From an uncultured Acetobacteraceae bacterium (GTDB lineage: Bacteria > Pseudomonadota > Alphaproteobacteria > Acetobacterales > Acetobacteraceae): a DNA stretch of 64,000 bases. Location of the stretch: contig CALTUD010000014.1 of the NCBI GenBank assembly GCA_943912335.1, positions 1 to 64,000 of the forward strand. Direction: 5' to 3'. Positions 16,883 to 26,865 of this stretch are shown here, piece after piece. A model generated the notes under the pieces. That model was not told the DNA's origin. It did no database searches and was given only the letters and a program-made list of their open reading frames with translations. Within the stretch, counting starts at the first letter, position 1, and each line of letters opens with the position of its first letter. The translations under genes were made by a program, and so were the position numbers.

Positions 16883-18603
16883 GCCGCAGGTCCGGTGGTC
16901 GCGAGACCTTCGCCGATCACCCGTGCCGCCAGCGCCATGGACAGCGCGCCTGCGTCCGGGTGGCCTTTGCTGCGCTCGCCATGAATCCGTGCGCGGCCGA
17001 GACGCGGCAACAGATCGCGCGTCTTCTCCGCTGCGTCGTGCGCTGCTTCCGCGGCTTTCTGCCATGCCAGCGGCAACGCTTGCCCCGCTGCGAGCCCGGC
17101 ATCCAGCGTGTCCACGAAGGGGGCGAGCGCGTCGATCAGCGTCTTGTCGCCCGGTTTGGCACCGCCGAGCGCCTGGATGCGGTCCAGCATGCGGCGCGCA
17201 CCATCCGCGAGCTGGCGCGCATTCGGCCGTGTCTCGTCGTCGAACGCGGCGCTGAAGGCGCGCAGACCCTCGCCCCACAGCGCGCCGGAGGTGCCGCCTG
17301 CGCGATCCGCCCAGCTATCGGCCGCCGCCGCCAGCACGGTTCGAGCGCCTCCCTGCCGTTCCGCTGCCTGACGTGCCGCCCTGGCCGCTGCCGCCGAGCC
17401 GCGGGCCATGCCCTGGCCGTGGTCGCCGTCGCCGGCCTGGGCGTCGATGCGGCCGAGTTCGGCCTCCGCCTGCGCCAGGGCCGCGGCCAGACGATCCAGC
17501 ACGGCGCTGGTGCAGCGTCCTGCTTCGCGCCCCGCGAGGGTGCCGGCCGGCGTGACGACGGCTTCCGGTTCGGCGAGGAGCGGCAGCGACGCGGGTGCAT
17601 CGCCGTCGATGCGTGGACGCACCAGACCGGGGCTGTGCACGGAGTCGCGCCAGAACCGTTCCAGCGTGTCGTCCAGCCAGGTGACGGTGAGCGAGCACCC
17701 GGCCATTTCCAGGCTGGTGACGTATTCGCCGACGAGCGGCGCCACCAGTGTGTAGCCGGCCGCGCCGAACCGTTCGGCCAGATTCGCCCAGAGAACGAAC
17801 ATTTCTTCCTGCTTGGTGCTGCCGAGTCCGTTCAGCAGCACCGCGACGCGCTGGCCATGCCCCGAGGGCGCCTCGGCGATCACGCGGTCGAACAGCACGG
17901 AAGCGAGGTCGGCGGCGGCGGGGATCGGCTGCTCGCCGATGCCGGGCTCGCCATGCACGCCGAGACCCAGCGCCATCCGGCCGGTCGGAACGGTGAACAG
18001 CGGATCGGCCTCGCCGGGAATGGTGCAGCCGTCGAACGCCACGCCGAAGGTGCGGGTGCGGTGGTTGGCGCGCTGTCCGATCTCCCAGACCTCGTCCAGC
18101 GACAGCCCGGCTTCGGCGGCGGCGCCGGCGATCTTGAACACCGGCAGGCCGCCGGCGATGCCGCGACGGCGCGTCCGCTGCTCGTCCGATGCGCTCGCCA
18201 CGTCGTCTGTGGTCCTGAGCTCGCGCGTGTCGATCCCGGCATCGCGCAGCCGCTCGGCGGCGATCCCGAAATTGAGCACGTCGCCGGCGTAGTTGCCGTA
18301 CGCCAGGATCACGCCGCCGCCCAGCTCGGCCGCGCGGGCGACGCCGAAGATCGCCTGCGTGGAGGGCGAGGCGAACACGTCCCCGGCCACCGCCGCATCG
18401 GCGAAGCCCGGACCCACATAGCCGGCGAACGCCGGGTAATGGCCGGAGCCTCCGCCCACCACCACGGCGACCTTGCCGCGCGGCCCCGGTGTCGTCCGCA
18501 CCACGCCGCCGTGCACGGGCGACACCAGATCGGCGTGGGCGAGGGCGAAGCCGCTCAGAGCGGTCGCTGCGAATTCGGCGGGCTCACCGCAGATATGGGC
18601 CAT
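16879..18603 (-). CDS. Fused DhaK-DhaL kinase (dihydroxyacetone/erythrulose kinase)
   Basis: A 574-residue ATP-dependent ketose kinase. The DhaK domain (about 1-330) has GGGSGHYP at 50-57 and His217 in GVHGEPG, the residue that binds the substrate carbonyl covalently. The DhaL domain (about 370-574) has QAGDGDHGQGM with the Mg-ATP aspartates. Related single-chain enzymes phosphorylate dihydroxyacetone, D-erythrulose or L-erythrulose (DerK, LerK). The neighbours (EryH-like isomerase overlapping its stop, RpiB, sugar ABC importer) favour erythrulose. No PTS-linked DhaM is present. ATG 18603 gives the normal domain start. Confidence 0.9.
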   Translation of the reverse strand: MAHICGEPAEFAATALSGFALAHADLVSPVHGGVVRTTPGPRGKVAVVVGGGSGHYPAFAGYVGPGFADAAVAGDVFASPSTQAIFGVARAAELGGGVILAYGNYAGDVLNFGIAAERLRDAGIDTRELRTTDDVASASDEQRTRRRGIAGGLPVFKIAGAAAEAGLSLDEVWEIGQRANHRTRTFGVAFDGCTIPGEADPLFTVPTGRMALGLGVHGEPGIGEQPIPAAADLASVLFDRVIAEAPSGHGQRVAVLLNGLGSTKQEEMFVLWANLAERFGAAGYTLVAPLVGEYVTSLEMAGCSLTVTWLDDTLERFWRDSVHSPGLVRPRIDGDAPASLPLLAEPEAVVTPAGTLAGREAGRCTSAVLDRLAAALAQAEAELGRIDAQAGDGDHGQGMARGSAAAARAARQAAERQGGARTVLAAAADSWADRAGGTSGALWGEGLRAFSAAFDDETRPNARQLADGARRMLDRIQALGGAKPGDKTLIDALAPFVDTLDAGLAAGQALPLAWQKAAEAAHDAAEKTRDLLPRLGRARIHGERSKGHPDAGALSMALAARVIGEGLATTGPAA

Positions 18604-18637
18604 GAGAACAGGATCCTTGCCGGAAGGGCGTGCAGGT

Positions 18638-19654
18638 TCAGGCGTCGCGCAGGATGGTGCGTCGGGCGATCGCGTCGAACGAGATCGCGATCACCACGAT
18701 TCCGCCGCTGACGATCGACTGCCAGTAAGGAGAGATGCCGAAGAGAACGATGATGTTCTCGATGATGCCGATGATCACGGCGCCCAGTACCGCGCCGAAC
18801 GGGCTGCCGAGACCGCCGGTTGTGGCGACGCCGCCGATCACCGCCGCCGCGATCGGCGCCAGCACCCAGTTGTCGCCGATGGAGGGTTGGGCGCTGCCCA
18901 GCCGCGCCACCATCAGGATGCCCGCCAGCGCCGACAGGAACCCGGCGAAAGCGAAGGCGCCGGTGCGGATCGCGTTCACGCGTATGCCCAGCATGCGCGC
19001 GGCTTCGGGATTGCTGCCGATCGCATAGACGTAACGGCCGAGCGGCGTTCGCCGCATCACCAGCATGGTGAGAACCAGACAGGCCAGCATGATGACGAAT
19101 GGCAGCGGAACGCCCGCCAGCGTGCCGCTGCCCAGGACGGAAATGGCCGACGGGATGCCGGTGATCGCCACGCCCTTGGTCGCCACCAGGATGGTGCCGC
19201 CGAAGACGCCGGCCATGCCGATGGTCAGCACGAGGGAGTGCAGTCCGAGCCGCGTCACCAGCGTGCCGTTGACGGCACCGCACAGCCCGCCGAGCAGCAG
19301 GCAGAGTCCGAATGCCAGGAACGGATCAATTCCGAACTGCACCATCAGGGTGCCGCCGGCGATGCCGGACAGGCCGCCGATCGCGCCGACGGACAGGTCG
19401 AGTTCGCCCAGGATCATCAGCACCGACTGGCCGATCGTCACCAGGCCGATGAAGGCGAGCGACCGGGCGATGATCATCATGTTGAAGCGGGTCAGGAAAT
19501 AGGGCGAGACCAGCGAGGCGACCACGAAGATGACGACCAGCGCCGTGACGACGCCCGCCAGCGGATTCGCAGCGAGGTGCGACAGCAAGGCGCGGGCGTC
19601 GAAGGAGCGCCGGGGGGACGGTTCGAGGGTGTGCGGCACGGTCTCAGGCGACAT
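18638..19654 (-). CDS. Ribose-type sugar ABC transporter permease (RbsC family)
   Basis: A 338-residue inner-membrane permease with about 8-10 hydrophobic helices and the family signature GELDLSVGAIGGLSG. GGVATTGGLGSPFGAVLGA near the C-terminus is also typical. The ATG at 19654 follows GGGGAGAG and overlaps the ATPase gene by 11 bases; a longer frame to 19744 is unlikely. It pairs with the ATPase and binding protein upstream in the operon to form one carbohydrate importer. Confidence 0.9.
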   Translation of the reverse strand: MSPETVPHTLEPSPRRSFDARALLSHLAANPLAGVVTALVVIFVVASLVSPYFLTRFNMMIIARSLAFIGLVTIGQSVLMILGELDLSVGAIGGLSGIAGGTLMVQFGIDPFLAFGLCLLLGGLCGAVNGTLVTRLGLHSLVLTIGMAGVFGGTILVATKGVAITGIPSAISVLGSGTLAGVPLPFVIMLACLVLTMLVMRRTPLGRYVYAIGSNPEAARMLGIRVNAIRTGAFAFAGFLSALAGILMVARLGSAQPSIGDNWVLAPIAAAVIGGVATTGGLGSPFGAVLGAVIIGIIENIIVLFGISPYWQSIVSGGIVVIAISFDAIARRTILRDA

Positions 19655-21146
19655 GGCGGCTCTCCCCGGCGCCGATGATGGCGCCGACCAGGGTGTCGGT
19701 GGGTGTGGTGGCGGGATCGAAATCGCCGTTGATGCGACCGGCATGGAGGGTGACGATGCGTGACGCGCAGCGCAGCAACTCCGTCATCTCGGACGAGACG
19801 AGGATGATGCCCACGCCCTCCTCCGCCAGCTGCTGCATGATCCGGTAGATCTGGAACTTGGTGCCGATATCGATGCCCTTGGTGGGCTCGTCGAAGATCA
19901 GCAGACGCGGGCGGCGCGCCATGGCCCGGCCGATGATCGCCTTTTGCTGATTCCCGCCGGACAGGAAACGGATCTTCTTTTCGGGCGACGCGGTGCGTAC
20001 GTCGAATTGCTTGATCACCGCGCCGATCGCGTCGCGTTCGCGCGACGGCGACAGCAGGCCGCCGCGAGACAGCTGGTCCAGGATCGAGACGCCGATGTTC
20101 TCGCGCACGCTGAGCAGCGGAAAGATGCCGTGATGCTTGCGCTCTTCCGACAGGTAGACCATGCCGCGCGCCACCGCCCGGTCGGTGCGGCCGGCGGGGA
20201 TTTCCGTCCCGTCCAGCACGCAGCGTCCCGACCGGGCGCGTCGGTAGCCGAACATGGTTTGCATGATCTCGGAGCGGCCGGCGCCGACGAGCCCGGCGAA
20301 ACCGAGGATCTCGCCGCGGCGAAGCTGAAACGAGATGTCGTGGAAGCCGGGGCCGTTCAGGTTCTCTACCGACAGCATCACGGCGCCGGGCGCCGTTCTC
20401 GGCTGGAACCGTTCCTCCAGCACGATGTCCGATCCGGACATCAGCTGCACGAGGCGTCGCTCGGTCATGCCTTCCATGTCGAACGTGCCGACGCTGCGGC
20501 CGTTGCGGAGCACGGTCACCGTGTCGCCGAGCGCGAAGATCTCCTCCATCTTATGCGACACGAACACGATGGCGACGCCTTCGTCGCGGAATCCCCGCAC
20601 GATGGAAAACAGATGGGCGGTCTCGGACGCGGTCAGCGATGAGGTCGGCTCGTCCAGGATCAGCACGTCGAAACTGTTCCGGCTGGCGGCGCGGGCGATC
20701 TGCAGAAGCTGCTGGTCCGGTACGCTGATCCGGCCGACCCGGTCGTCTGGGCGGGCGCGGATGCCGAAGCGCTTCAGTGTGGCGTCCGCCGCGGTGCGGA
20801 TCGCCGTGCGCGACTGCACGATCCGGCCGAAATTGTGCCGCGAAAACGGAATGAACAGGTTCTCGGCGACGCTCATGGAGCCGAACAGGTTCAGCTCCTG
20901 CGGCACATAGGCGATCTTCTCGAACAAGGTCCGGTCGCTCGCGGCGTCCCGTCCGCCGATCAGCACCCGGCCTTCGTCGGGGATGACGAGCCCGGTCAGG
21001 GTCTTGATCAGGGTCGATTTTCCGGCCCCGTTCTCACCGGCCAGGATATGGATCTTGCCGGGTTCGAGCGTCAGATCGACATGGTCCAGGGCGACCACGC
21101 CGGGATAGGCTTTACGCACGGCCTCGACGACGACGATCTCCGCCAT
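19644..21146 (-). CDS. Ribose-type sugar ABC transporter ATP-binding protein (RbsA family, two NBDs)
   Basis: A 500-residue protein with two ATP-binding domains. The first has an intact Walker A GENGAGKST (37-45) but a degenerate signature (SVPDQQLLQIARA). The second has the signature LSGGNQQK and Walker B LLIFDEPTKGID, but its Walker A position (GLVGAGRSE) is altered, as is usual for RbsA-type ATPases. It energises the importer with the RbsC-like permease and the binding protein. The ATG at 21146 follows AGGAGG. Confidence 0.92.
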   Translation of the reverse strand: MAEIVVVEAVRKAYPGVVALDHVDLTLEPGKIHILAGENGAGKSTLIKTLTGLVIPDEGRVLIGGRDAASDRTLFEKIAYVPQELNLFGSMSVAENLFIPFSRHNFGRIVQSRTAIRTAADATLKRFGIRARPDDRVGRISVPDQQLLQIARAASRNSFDVLILDEPTSSLTASETAHLFSIVRGFRDEGVAIVFVSHKMEEIFALGDTVTVLRNGRSVGTFDMEGMTERRLVQLMSGSDIVLEERFQPRTAPGAVMLSVENLNGPGFHDISFQLRRGEILGFAGLVGAGRSEIMQTMFGYRRARSGRCVLDGTEIPAGRTDRAVARGMVYLSEERKHHGIFPLLSVRENIGVSILDQLSRGGLLSPSRERDAIGAVIKQFDVRTASPEKKIRFLSGGNQQKAIIGRAMARRPRLLIFDEPTKGIDIGTKFQIYRIMQQLAEEGVGIILVSSEMTELLRCASRIVTLHAGRINGDFDPATTPTDTLVGAIIGAGESRHVA

Positions 21147-21225
21147 GGACGTCCTCCTGTTCCGCGATCCGGGAAGCGTTCGCGATGCCGCGCCGCCGTT
21201 GATCGCGACGGCGCGGCGTTCACGG

Positions 21226-22158
21226 TTACAGGGACTGCTTCGTCAGCACGTCGATGCCGGTGTCGATGAATTTCGGCGTCTTCTGGCCGATCGCCTTCTG
21301 CCAGGCGGCGATCACCGCCCAGTAGCCCTGCATCTCCGGCCGGCTCGATGCCGAAGAGTCCGCCACCCCATCCTTGATCAGCGCGATCATGTCGTTGAGG
21401 TTGTCCATCCCCACTTCTTTGACTTTGCCCGTGGCGCCGCTCTCGCGGATGGCCTGGCCGATGCCGACCGGACCGGCCGCGTCGCAGGCGACCCAGCCGG
21501 CCAGCTTCGGATGCGACTGCATGATCGCGGAGGCCTGCTTCTGCGCCGTCTCGATGTTGTCGTTGTCGACTCCGGTGGCGACCACCGAGACGTTCGGATA
21601 ACGAGCGAACACCTTCTTCTCGCATTCGGCGCGCACGGCGTGATTGGGTGCGGTCGGCACGCCCATCATGATCGCGACCTCGCCTTTCTCGCCGATCAGC
21701 TTCACCAGACGCTCTGCGGCCATGGTGCCCTGTTCGCAGAAATCGGCGCCCACCGCGGTGACGTCGAGGCCGACCGGGGCGGGAGAGTCGAAGATGGTCA
21801 ATCCGACGCCCTGCTGGATCGCCTCTTCCATCGCGGTTCGATTGCCGTTCGCGTCGAGAGGATCGAGCAGGATGCCAGCCGGATGGGTGGCGATCGAGCG
21901 TTCGATGATGTCGTTCTGCGCTGCCACGTCGGCAGTCTGCGGTGCTGCGTAATCCACCGTCACGGTGCGACCGGTGGCCTTGCTGAGCACGGCGGCGGCC
22001 TGCTTGGCGCCGTCGTTGACCTTGTCGAACCACGGATGGACGGTCTTTGGGATCAGCACGAAACGCAACGGTCCGCCGCCATCCGCTGCCTGTGCGGCGA
22101 GCGGCATGGCGGCGATCCCGAGAAGGGCGGCGGCGCAAAGCAGAGTGTGACGTTTCAT
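21226..22158 (-). CDS. Sugar ABC transporter periplasmic substrate-binding protein (RbsB family)
   Basis: A 310-residue periplasmic-binding-protein-like protein. A signal peptide (MKRHTLLCAAALLGIAAMPLAAQA) is followed by an RbsB-like fold starting at FVLIPKTVHPWFD, with the ILLDPLDANG and SPAPVGLDVTAVGADF stretches lining the usual sugar cleft. It delivers the substrate to the adjacent permease and ATPase. The operon content suggests a C4 sugar or polyol such as L-erythrulose. RbsB relatives bind many pentoses, hexoses and polyols, so the ligand is open. Confidence 0.9.
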   Translation of the reverse strand: MKRHTLLCAAALLGIAAMPLAAQAADGGGPLRFVLIPKTVHPWFDKVNDGAKQAAAVLSKATGRTVTVDYAAPQTADVAAQNDIIERSIATHPAGILLDPLDANGNRTAMEEAIQQGVGLTIFDSPAPVGLDVTAVGADFCEQGTMAAERLVKLIGEKGEVAIMMGVPTAPNHAVRAECEKKVFARYPNVSVVATGVDNDNIETAQKQASAIMQSHPKLAGWVACDAAGPVGIGQAIRESGATGKVKEVGMDNLNDMIALIKDGVADSSASSRPEMQGYWAVIAAWQKAIGQKTPKFIDTGIDVLTKQSL

Positions 22159-22199
22159 CCCGGTTTTTCCTTATAATTTTTATGGAGAAGGGAGCACGC

Positions 22200-22664
22200 T
22201 TACCTGTCGGCGTTGTATTTCCGGTCGAGTGCCTCCATGGCTGCGACATTGCGCGCCGAAGCGCTGTTCGGGTCGAACCGGCAACGCAGGAACGCGTCGG
22301 CGATCGCCTTGGCCAGTTCCGGGCCGATCACCCGGGCGCCCATGGTGATGATGTGGGCGTCGTTGCTGAGCGCGGCGCGTTCGGCGGAATAGGTGTCGTG
22401 CGTGTGCGCGGCGCGGATGCCGGGAATCTTGTTGGCCGAGATGCACACGCCGATGCCGGTGCCGCAGCACAGGATGGCGCGGTCGTAGCGGTCGGCCAGC
22501 ACCGCCTGTGCGGCGCGCTCGGCCAGCGACGGGTAGAGTTCCGCTTCGCCGTTGTCCGGCTTGGAGATGTCGTCCACCGTCCAGCCCTCGTTCTTGCCCA
22601 GATGGGCGGCGAGGATGGTGGCCAGGGAGTCTCCGGCGCTGTCGCCGCCGATTGCAATACGCAT
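22200..22664 (-). CDS. rpiB: RpiB-family sugar-phosphate isomerase, probable D-erythrulose-4-phosphate isomerase
   Basis: A 154-residue RpiB/LacAB-family isomerase. The catalytic Cys67 (ILCCGTGIG), the AAHTHDTYSAE stretch and SNDAHIITMGARVIG are all present. Housekeeping RpiB interconverts ribose-5- and ribulose-5-phosphate. In tetritol pathways a close relative (EryI, DerI) converts D-erythrulose-4-phosphate to D-erythrose-4-phosphate, which enters the pentose-phosphate pathway; the operon favours that role. ATG 22664 shares its A with the DeoR stop codon. The GTG three bases upstream is a possible alternative start. Confidence 0.88.
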   Translation of the reverse strand: MRIAIGGDSAGDSLATILAAHLGKNEGWTVDDISKPDNGEAELYPSLAERAAQAVLADRYDRAILCCGTGIGVCISANKIPGIRAAHTHDTYSAERAALSNDAHIITMGARVIGPELAKAIADAFLRCRFDPNSASARNVAAMEALDRKYNADR

Positions 22665-23512
22665 CACGAATGTCCTTCAGGCGCGTGGGGCGCCGATACG
22701 GGGGATGGGAAACCGTCCGGGGAAGCGGGCGAGGGGGCGATCCGCAACACGATCCCGGCATCGAGCAGCCGGTGGCGGATGGGCTGGGGCAGCGCGTCGT
22801 CGGAGATCACGACGTCGAATGCCGATAAAGGTGCCAGCAGGTTCAGCGCGCTCTGGTCGAACTTGGAGCTGTCGGCCAGCAGCACGCGCCGTTCGACGAT
22901 CTCCATCATCGCCAGCTTGGCCCGGATCACCCCCTGTTCCTGATGGAACGCCGTGCTGCCGTGGATGGCCGAGGCGGACATGAACAGGGTGTTGGCGCGC
23001 AGCATGGCGATGGCCTGCTCGCATTGCGTGCCGAAGAAGGCGTCGAAGCGGGGTTCGTACTGGCCGCCGAGACCGATCAAGGTCACTGGCTTCATGCCGG
23101 AAAGCCGGCCTGAAATCCCGAGGCTGTTTGTGATCACGGTCAGATCGCCCAGACGGCCCAGATGGTCGCACAGCAGGGAGACCGTGGTGGAGTCGTCCAG
23201 CACGACGATCTCTCCGGGCGCGATCAGCCGGGCGGCTGCTGCGGCGATGGCGCGCTTTGCCCCCGTGCCCCGCCGGGCGCGATGCAGCACGCTGGCCTCT
23301 ACGCGCGGATCAGACAGCGTGGTCACGCCGCCATGCACCCGTCGGACCAGATTGTCGCTCGCCAGGGCTTCCAGGTCGCGATGCACGGTCATGCGGCTAA
23401 TCGAAAAGTGACGCACCAGTTCTTCGGCCTGCGCGCTGCCGTGCTCGACCACGAAATCGAGAATGGCGCGGCGTCGCGTGGCGACGATGCCGGTCTCGGC
23501 GCGGCTGCTCAC
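22664..23512 (-). CDS. DeoR-family transcriptional regulator
   Basis: A 282-residue repressor with an N-terminal winged helix-turn-helix (about 7-60, with RHFSISRMTVHRDLEALA) and a C-terminal sugar-phosphate sensing domain resembling an isomerase fold (GEIVVLDDSTTVSLLCDHL, VTNSLG-like VITNSLGISG). It heads the operon, and paired sites at 23574-23586 and 23636-23650 flank the promoter, so it is likely an autoregulating repressor. The inducer is expected to be a phosphorylated pathway intermediate. The start is GTG 23512, without a clear ribosome site. Confidence 0.9.
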   Translation of the reverse strand: MSSRAETGIVATRRRAILDFVVEHGSAQAEELVRHFSISRMTVHRDLEALASDNLVRRVHGGVTTLSDPRVEASVLHRARRGTGAKRAIAAAAARLIAPGEIVVLDDSTTVSLLCDHLGRLGDLTVITNSLGISGRLSGMKPVTLIGLGGQYEPRFDAFFGTQCEQAIAMLRANTLFMSASAIHGSTAFHQEQGVIRAKLAMMEIVERRVLLADSSKFDQSALNLLAPLSAFDVVISDDALPQPIRHRLLDAGIVLRIAPSPASPDGFPSPVSAPHAPEGHS

Positions 23513-23573
23513 GGGGTGGTCCGGATGGTGGGAGGGTGGATCGGCATCGTCTGGTGAAATCGGCGGATCAACG

Positions 23574-23650
23574 TATCAAATGTATCATCCTTATATCGTT
23601 AGATTGGCCTCCCACGCAATGTCCGGTCGTTCGACGATACATTTTTGATA
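23574..23650 (-). promoter_or_regulatory. Promoter of the DeoR/tetrulose operon flanked by paired operator sequences
   Basis: TATCAAATGTATC (23574-23586) and GATACATTTTTGATA (23636-23650) form a spaced inverted repeat with the shared pattern TATCAAA-(N0-2)-TGTATC. Between them, on the minus strand, lie TTGCGT (plus-strand 23614-23619) and TATAAG (23590-23595) with an 18-base spacer. The predicted transcription start falls inside the downstream site. This layout suits a DeoR repressor blocking the promoter by looping or occlusion. Confidence 0.6.
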
Positions 23651-23739
23651 AGGGAGAGAAATTCGCCCCTCGTGCGCGCTGCCGTAGTACGGCAAGCAGG
23701 GACGCCGGATGGGGCTATGGCGGGTGGCCAACGGAACGC

Positions 23740-23768
23740 TTGCCAGAACGAGCCGGCCGAACTAGGTA
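23740..23768 (+). promoter_or_regulatory. Possible promoter of the rimP-nusA operon
   Basis: TTGCCA (23740-23745) and a poor -10 element TAGGTA (23763-23768) with a 17-base spacer. It would give a leader of about 50-60 bases before rimP. The -10 match is weak. Confidence 0.3.
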
Positions 23769-23802
23769 TCGGGTCATCACTGAAATCTCCGATTATTTGG
23801 GG

Positions 23803-23827
23803 GGTGGCCTTCGCGGGCCGCCTTTTT
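23803..23827 (+). promoter_or_regulatory. Terminator-like leader hairpin at the rimP start
   Basis: GGTGGCC (23803-23809) and GGCCGCC (23816-23822) form a 7-bp stem with one G-U pair and a 6-base loop, followed immediately by TTTTT (23823-23827). The rimP start codon lies in or just after the T tract. This is the form of an intrinsic terminator placed at a translation start, so attenuation of the rimP-nusA operon is likely. NusA feedback is one possible mechanism. Confidence 0.6.
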
Positions 23828-24518
23828 GGCTTTGGACACCGATCTTCATCTCACCGGCCTCGAAGCGCGCATTGCCGACAGCGTCGCGCCGACCCTGACC
23901 GATATGGGCTACGAACTGGTGCGCGTGTCCGTTCTGGGCCGCGACACCCCGACCGTGCAGATCATGGCCGACCGCGCCGACGGTTCGCTGATCGGCGTGG
24001 AGGATTGCGAGGCAATCTCCCATGCCGTCGGTGCCGTTCTGGACGTGGACGACCCGATCCCCGGCGCCTGGAACCTGGAAGTTTCGTCGGCCGGAATCGA
24101 CCGCCCGCTGACCCGGGAGAAGGACTGGAACCGCTTCGCCGGCCATCTGGCCCGTGCGGAGACGCTGATGCCGATCGACGGGCGCAAGCGGTTCGCCGGT
24201 ACCGCCATGGGGGCGGAGAACGGCGTCGCCCGGCTGCGCGTCGAGGATGGCACCGAGGTGTCGCTGCCTTTGGCCGAGATTCGCAAGGCTCGTCTGGTGC
24301 TGACCGATGCGCTAATCGCCGCCACTGCGCAGATGTTCGGCGTTCCGGCCGAGGGTGAAGGCGAGGAGGCTGCGACCGACGGCGCGGCGGAGGCGCCGCG
24401 TCAGGCCGATGGCCGCCAGAAGGGGGCCAAGGTGGGCGGCACCCGTGTCGGTGCGCAGAAGACGGCCCGCAAGCCGAAGGCGGGTCCGGGGCCGAAGCCG
24501 GGCCGCAAGGTCCATTGA
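23826..24518 (+). CDS. rimP: Ribosome maturation factor RimP
   Basis: A 230-residue protein (228 if TTG 23832 is used) that helps assemble the 30S subunit. The N-terminal RimP domain (about 1-85) includes GYELVRVSVLGRDTPTVQIMADR and DCEAISHAVGAVLD; SSAGIDRPLTREKDWNRF links to the SH3-like C-terminal domain (about 100-165). A basic, Lys/Arg-rich tail from about residue 195 is common in alphaproteobacterial RimP. Both TTG starts lie at the edge of the leader hairpin. It precedes nusA, the conserved order. Confidence 0.93.
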   Translation: MALDTDLHLTGLEARIADSVAPTLTDMGYELVRVSVLGRDTPTVQIMADRADGSLIGVEDCEAISHAVGAVLDVDDPIPGAWNLEVSSAGIDRPLTREKDWNRFAGHLARAETLMPIDGRKRFAGTAMGAENGVARLRVEDGTEVSLPLAEIRKARLVLTDALIAATAQMFGVPAEGEGEEAATDGAAEAPRQADGRQKGAKVGGTRVGAQKTARKPKAGPGPKPGRKVH

Positions 24519-24585
24519 TCGCCCTGGGCGATCTCTCGTTTAACTCATCAGCAACGTCCGACGTTTAAGAAACACAGAGGTCACC

Positions 24586-26175
<1,590 letters not shown>

Positions 26176-26865
26176 TCCTCATCCCGAACCGGATGACGCG
26201 GCCGATGCCGCGGCGGAGCTCGAGACCGGGCCGCTGCGGCGCTGCATCGTCACGCGCGAGCGGTTGCAGAAGGAGCGGATGATCCGCTTCGTTCTGTCGC
26301 CCGATCGCGTGTTGACCCCGGACCTGGGCGCGCGTCTGCCCGGACGGGGAATCTGGTTGAGTGCAAATGGGGATGTGCTAGAAACCGCCCGGACGCGTGG
26401 AGCGTTCGCCAGGGCCGCTCGTGGGCAGGTCACGATCCCCCAGGATCTTCCTGTCCTTCTGCAAGCCGGGTTGCTCCACCGTATCGCCGATCTTCTCGGC
26501 CTGGCGAGGCGCGCGGGACAAACCGTCTGCGGCTACGCCAAGACGCGCGAATGGATCGTCGGTGGGCGTGCGGCGGTGATCGTGCAGGCGATCGACGGAA
26601 GTCCGGACGAGCGGCGCAGGATAGTGTCGGGAGCGCGATCGCTTCCGGTGGTGTCCGTGATGACCGCGACGAGGCTGGCCGCCGCCTTCGGGCGCGACCA
26701 TGTGGTGCATGCGGCGCTGTCGCGAGGGGCTTTGGCCGATCGCCTCGTCGTGGAGAGTGGGCGATTTGCGGGGCTCGCCGGGTTGGCGGTTCCGGTCCGG
26801 CAGGCGGACGACACGCAGACAAGCGCGGTCGACGAGCAGCCGGGTGGGTTTGAACGGGCGGGTGT

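Larger units (their letters stand above)
23513..23825. other. 313-base divergent control region between the DeoR operon and rimP
   Basis: Holds the promoter and operator candidates for the minus-strand operon (23574-23650), a possible promoter for rimP-nusA (23740-23768) and the rimP leader hairpin (23803-23827). No additional gene was seen. Confidence 0.6.

Noticed and set aside
16883..17278. Upstream extension of the TPI frame
   Set aside because: Lies within DhaL coding sequence; TPI homology starts at 16882.
16774..18711. 645-codon frame opposite DhaK-DhaL
   Set aside because: Antisense shadow of a confident gene.
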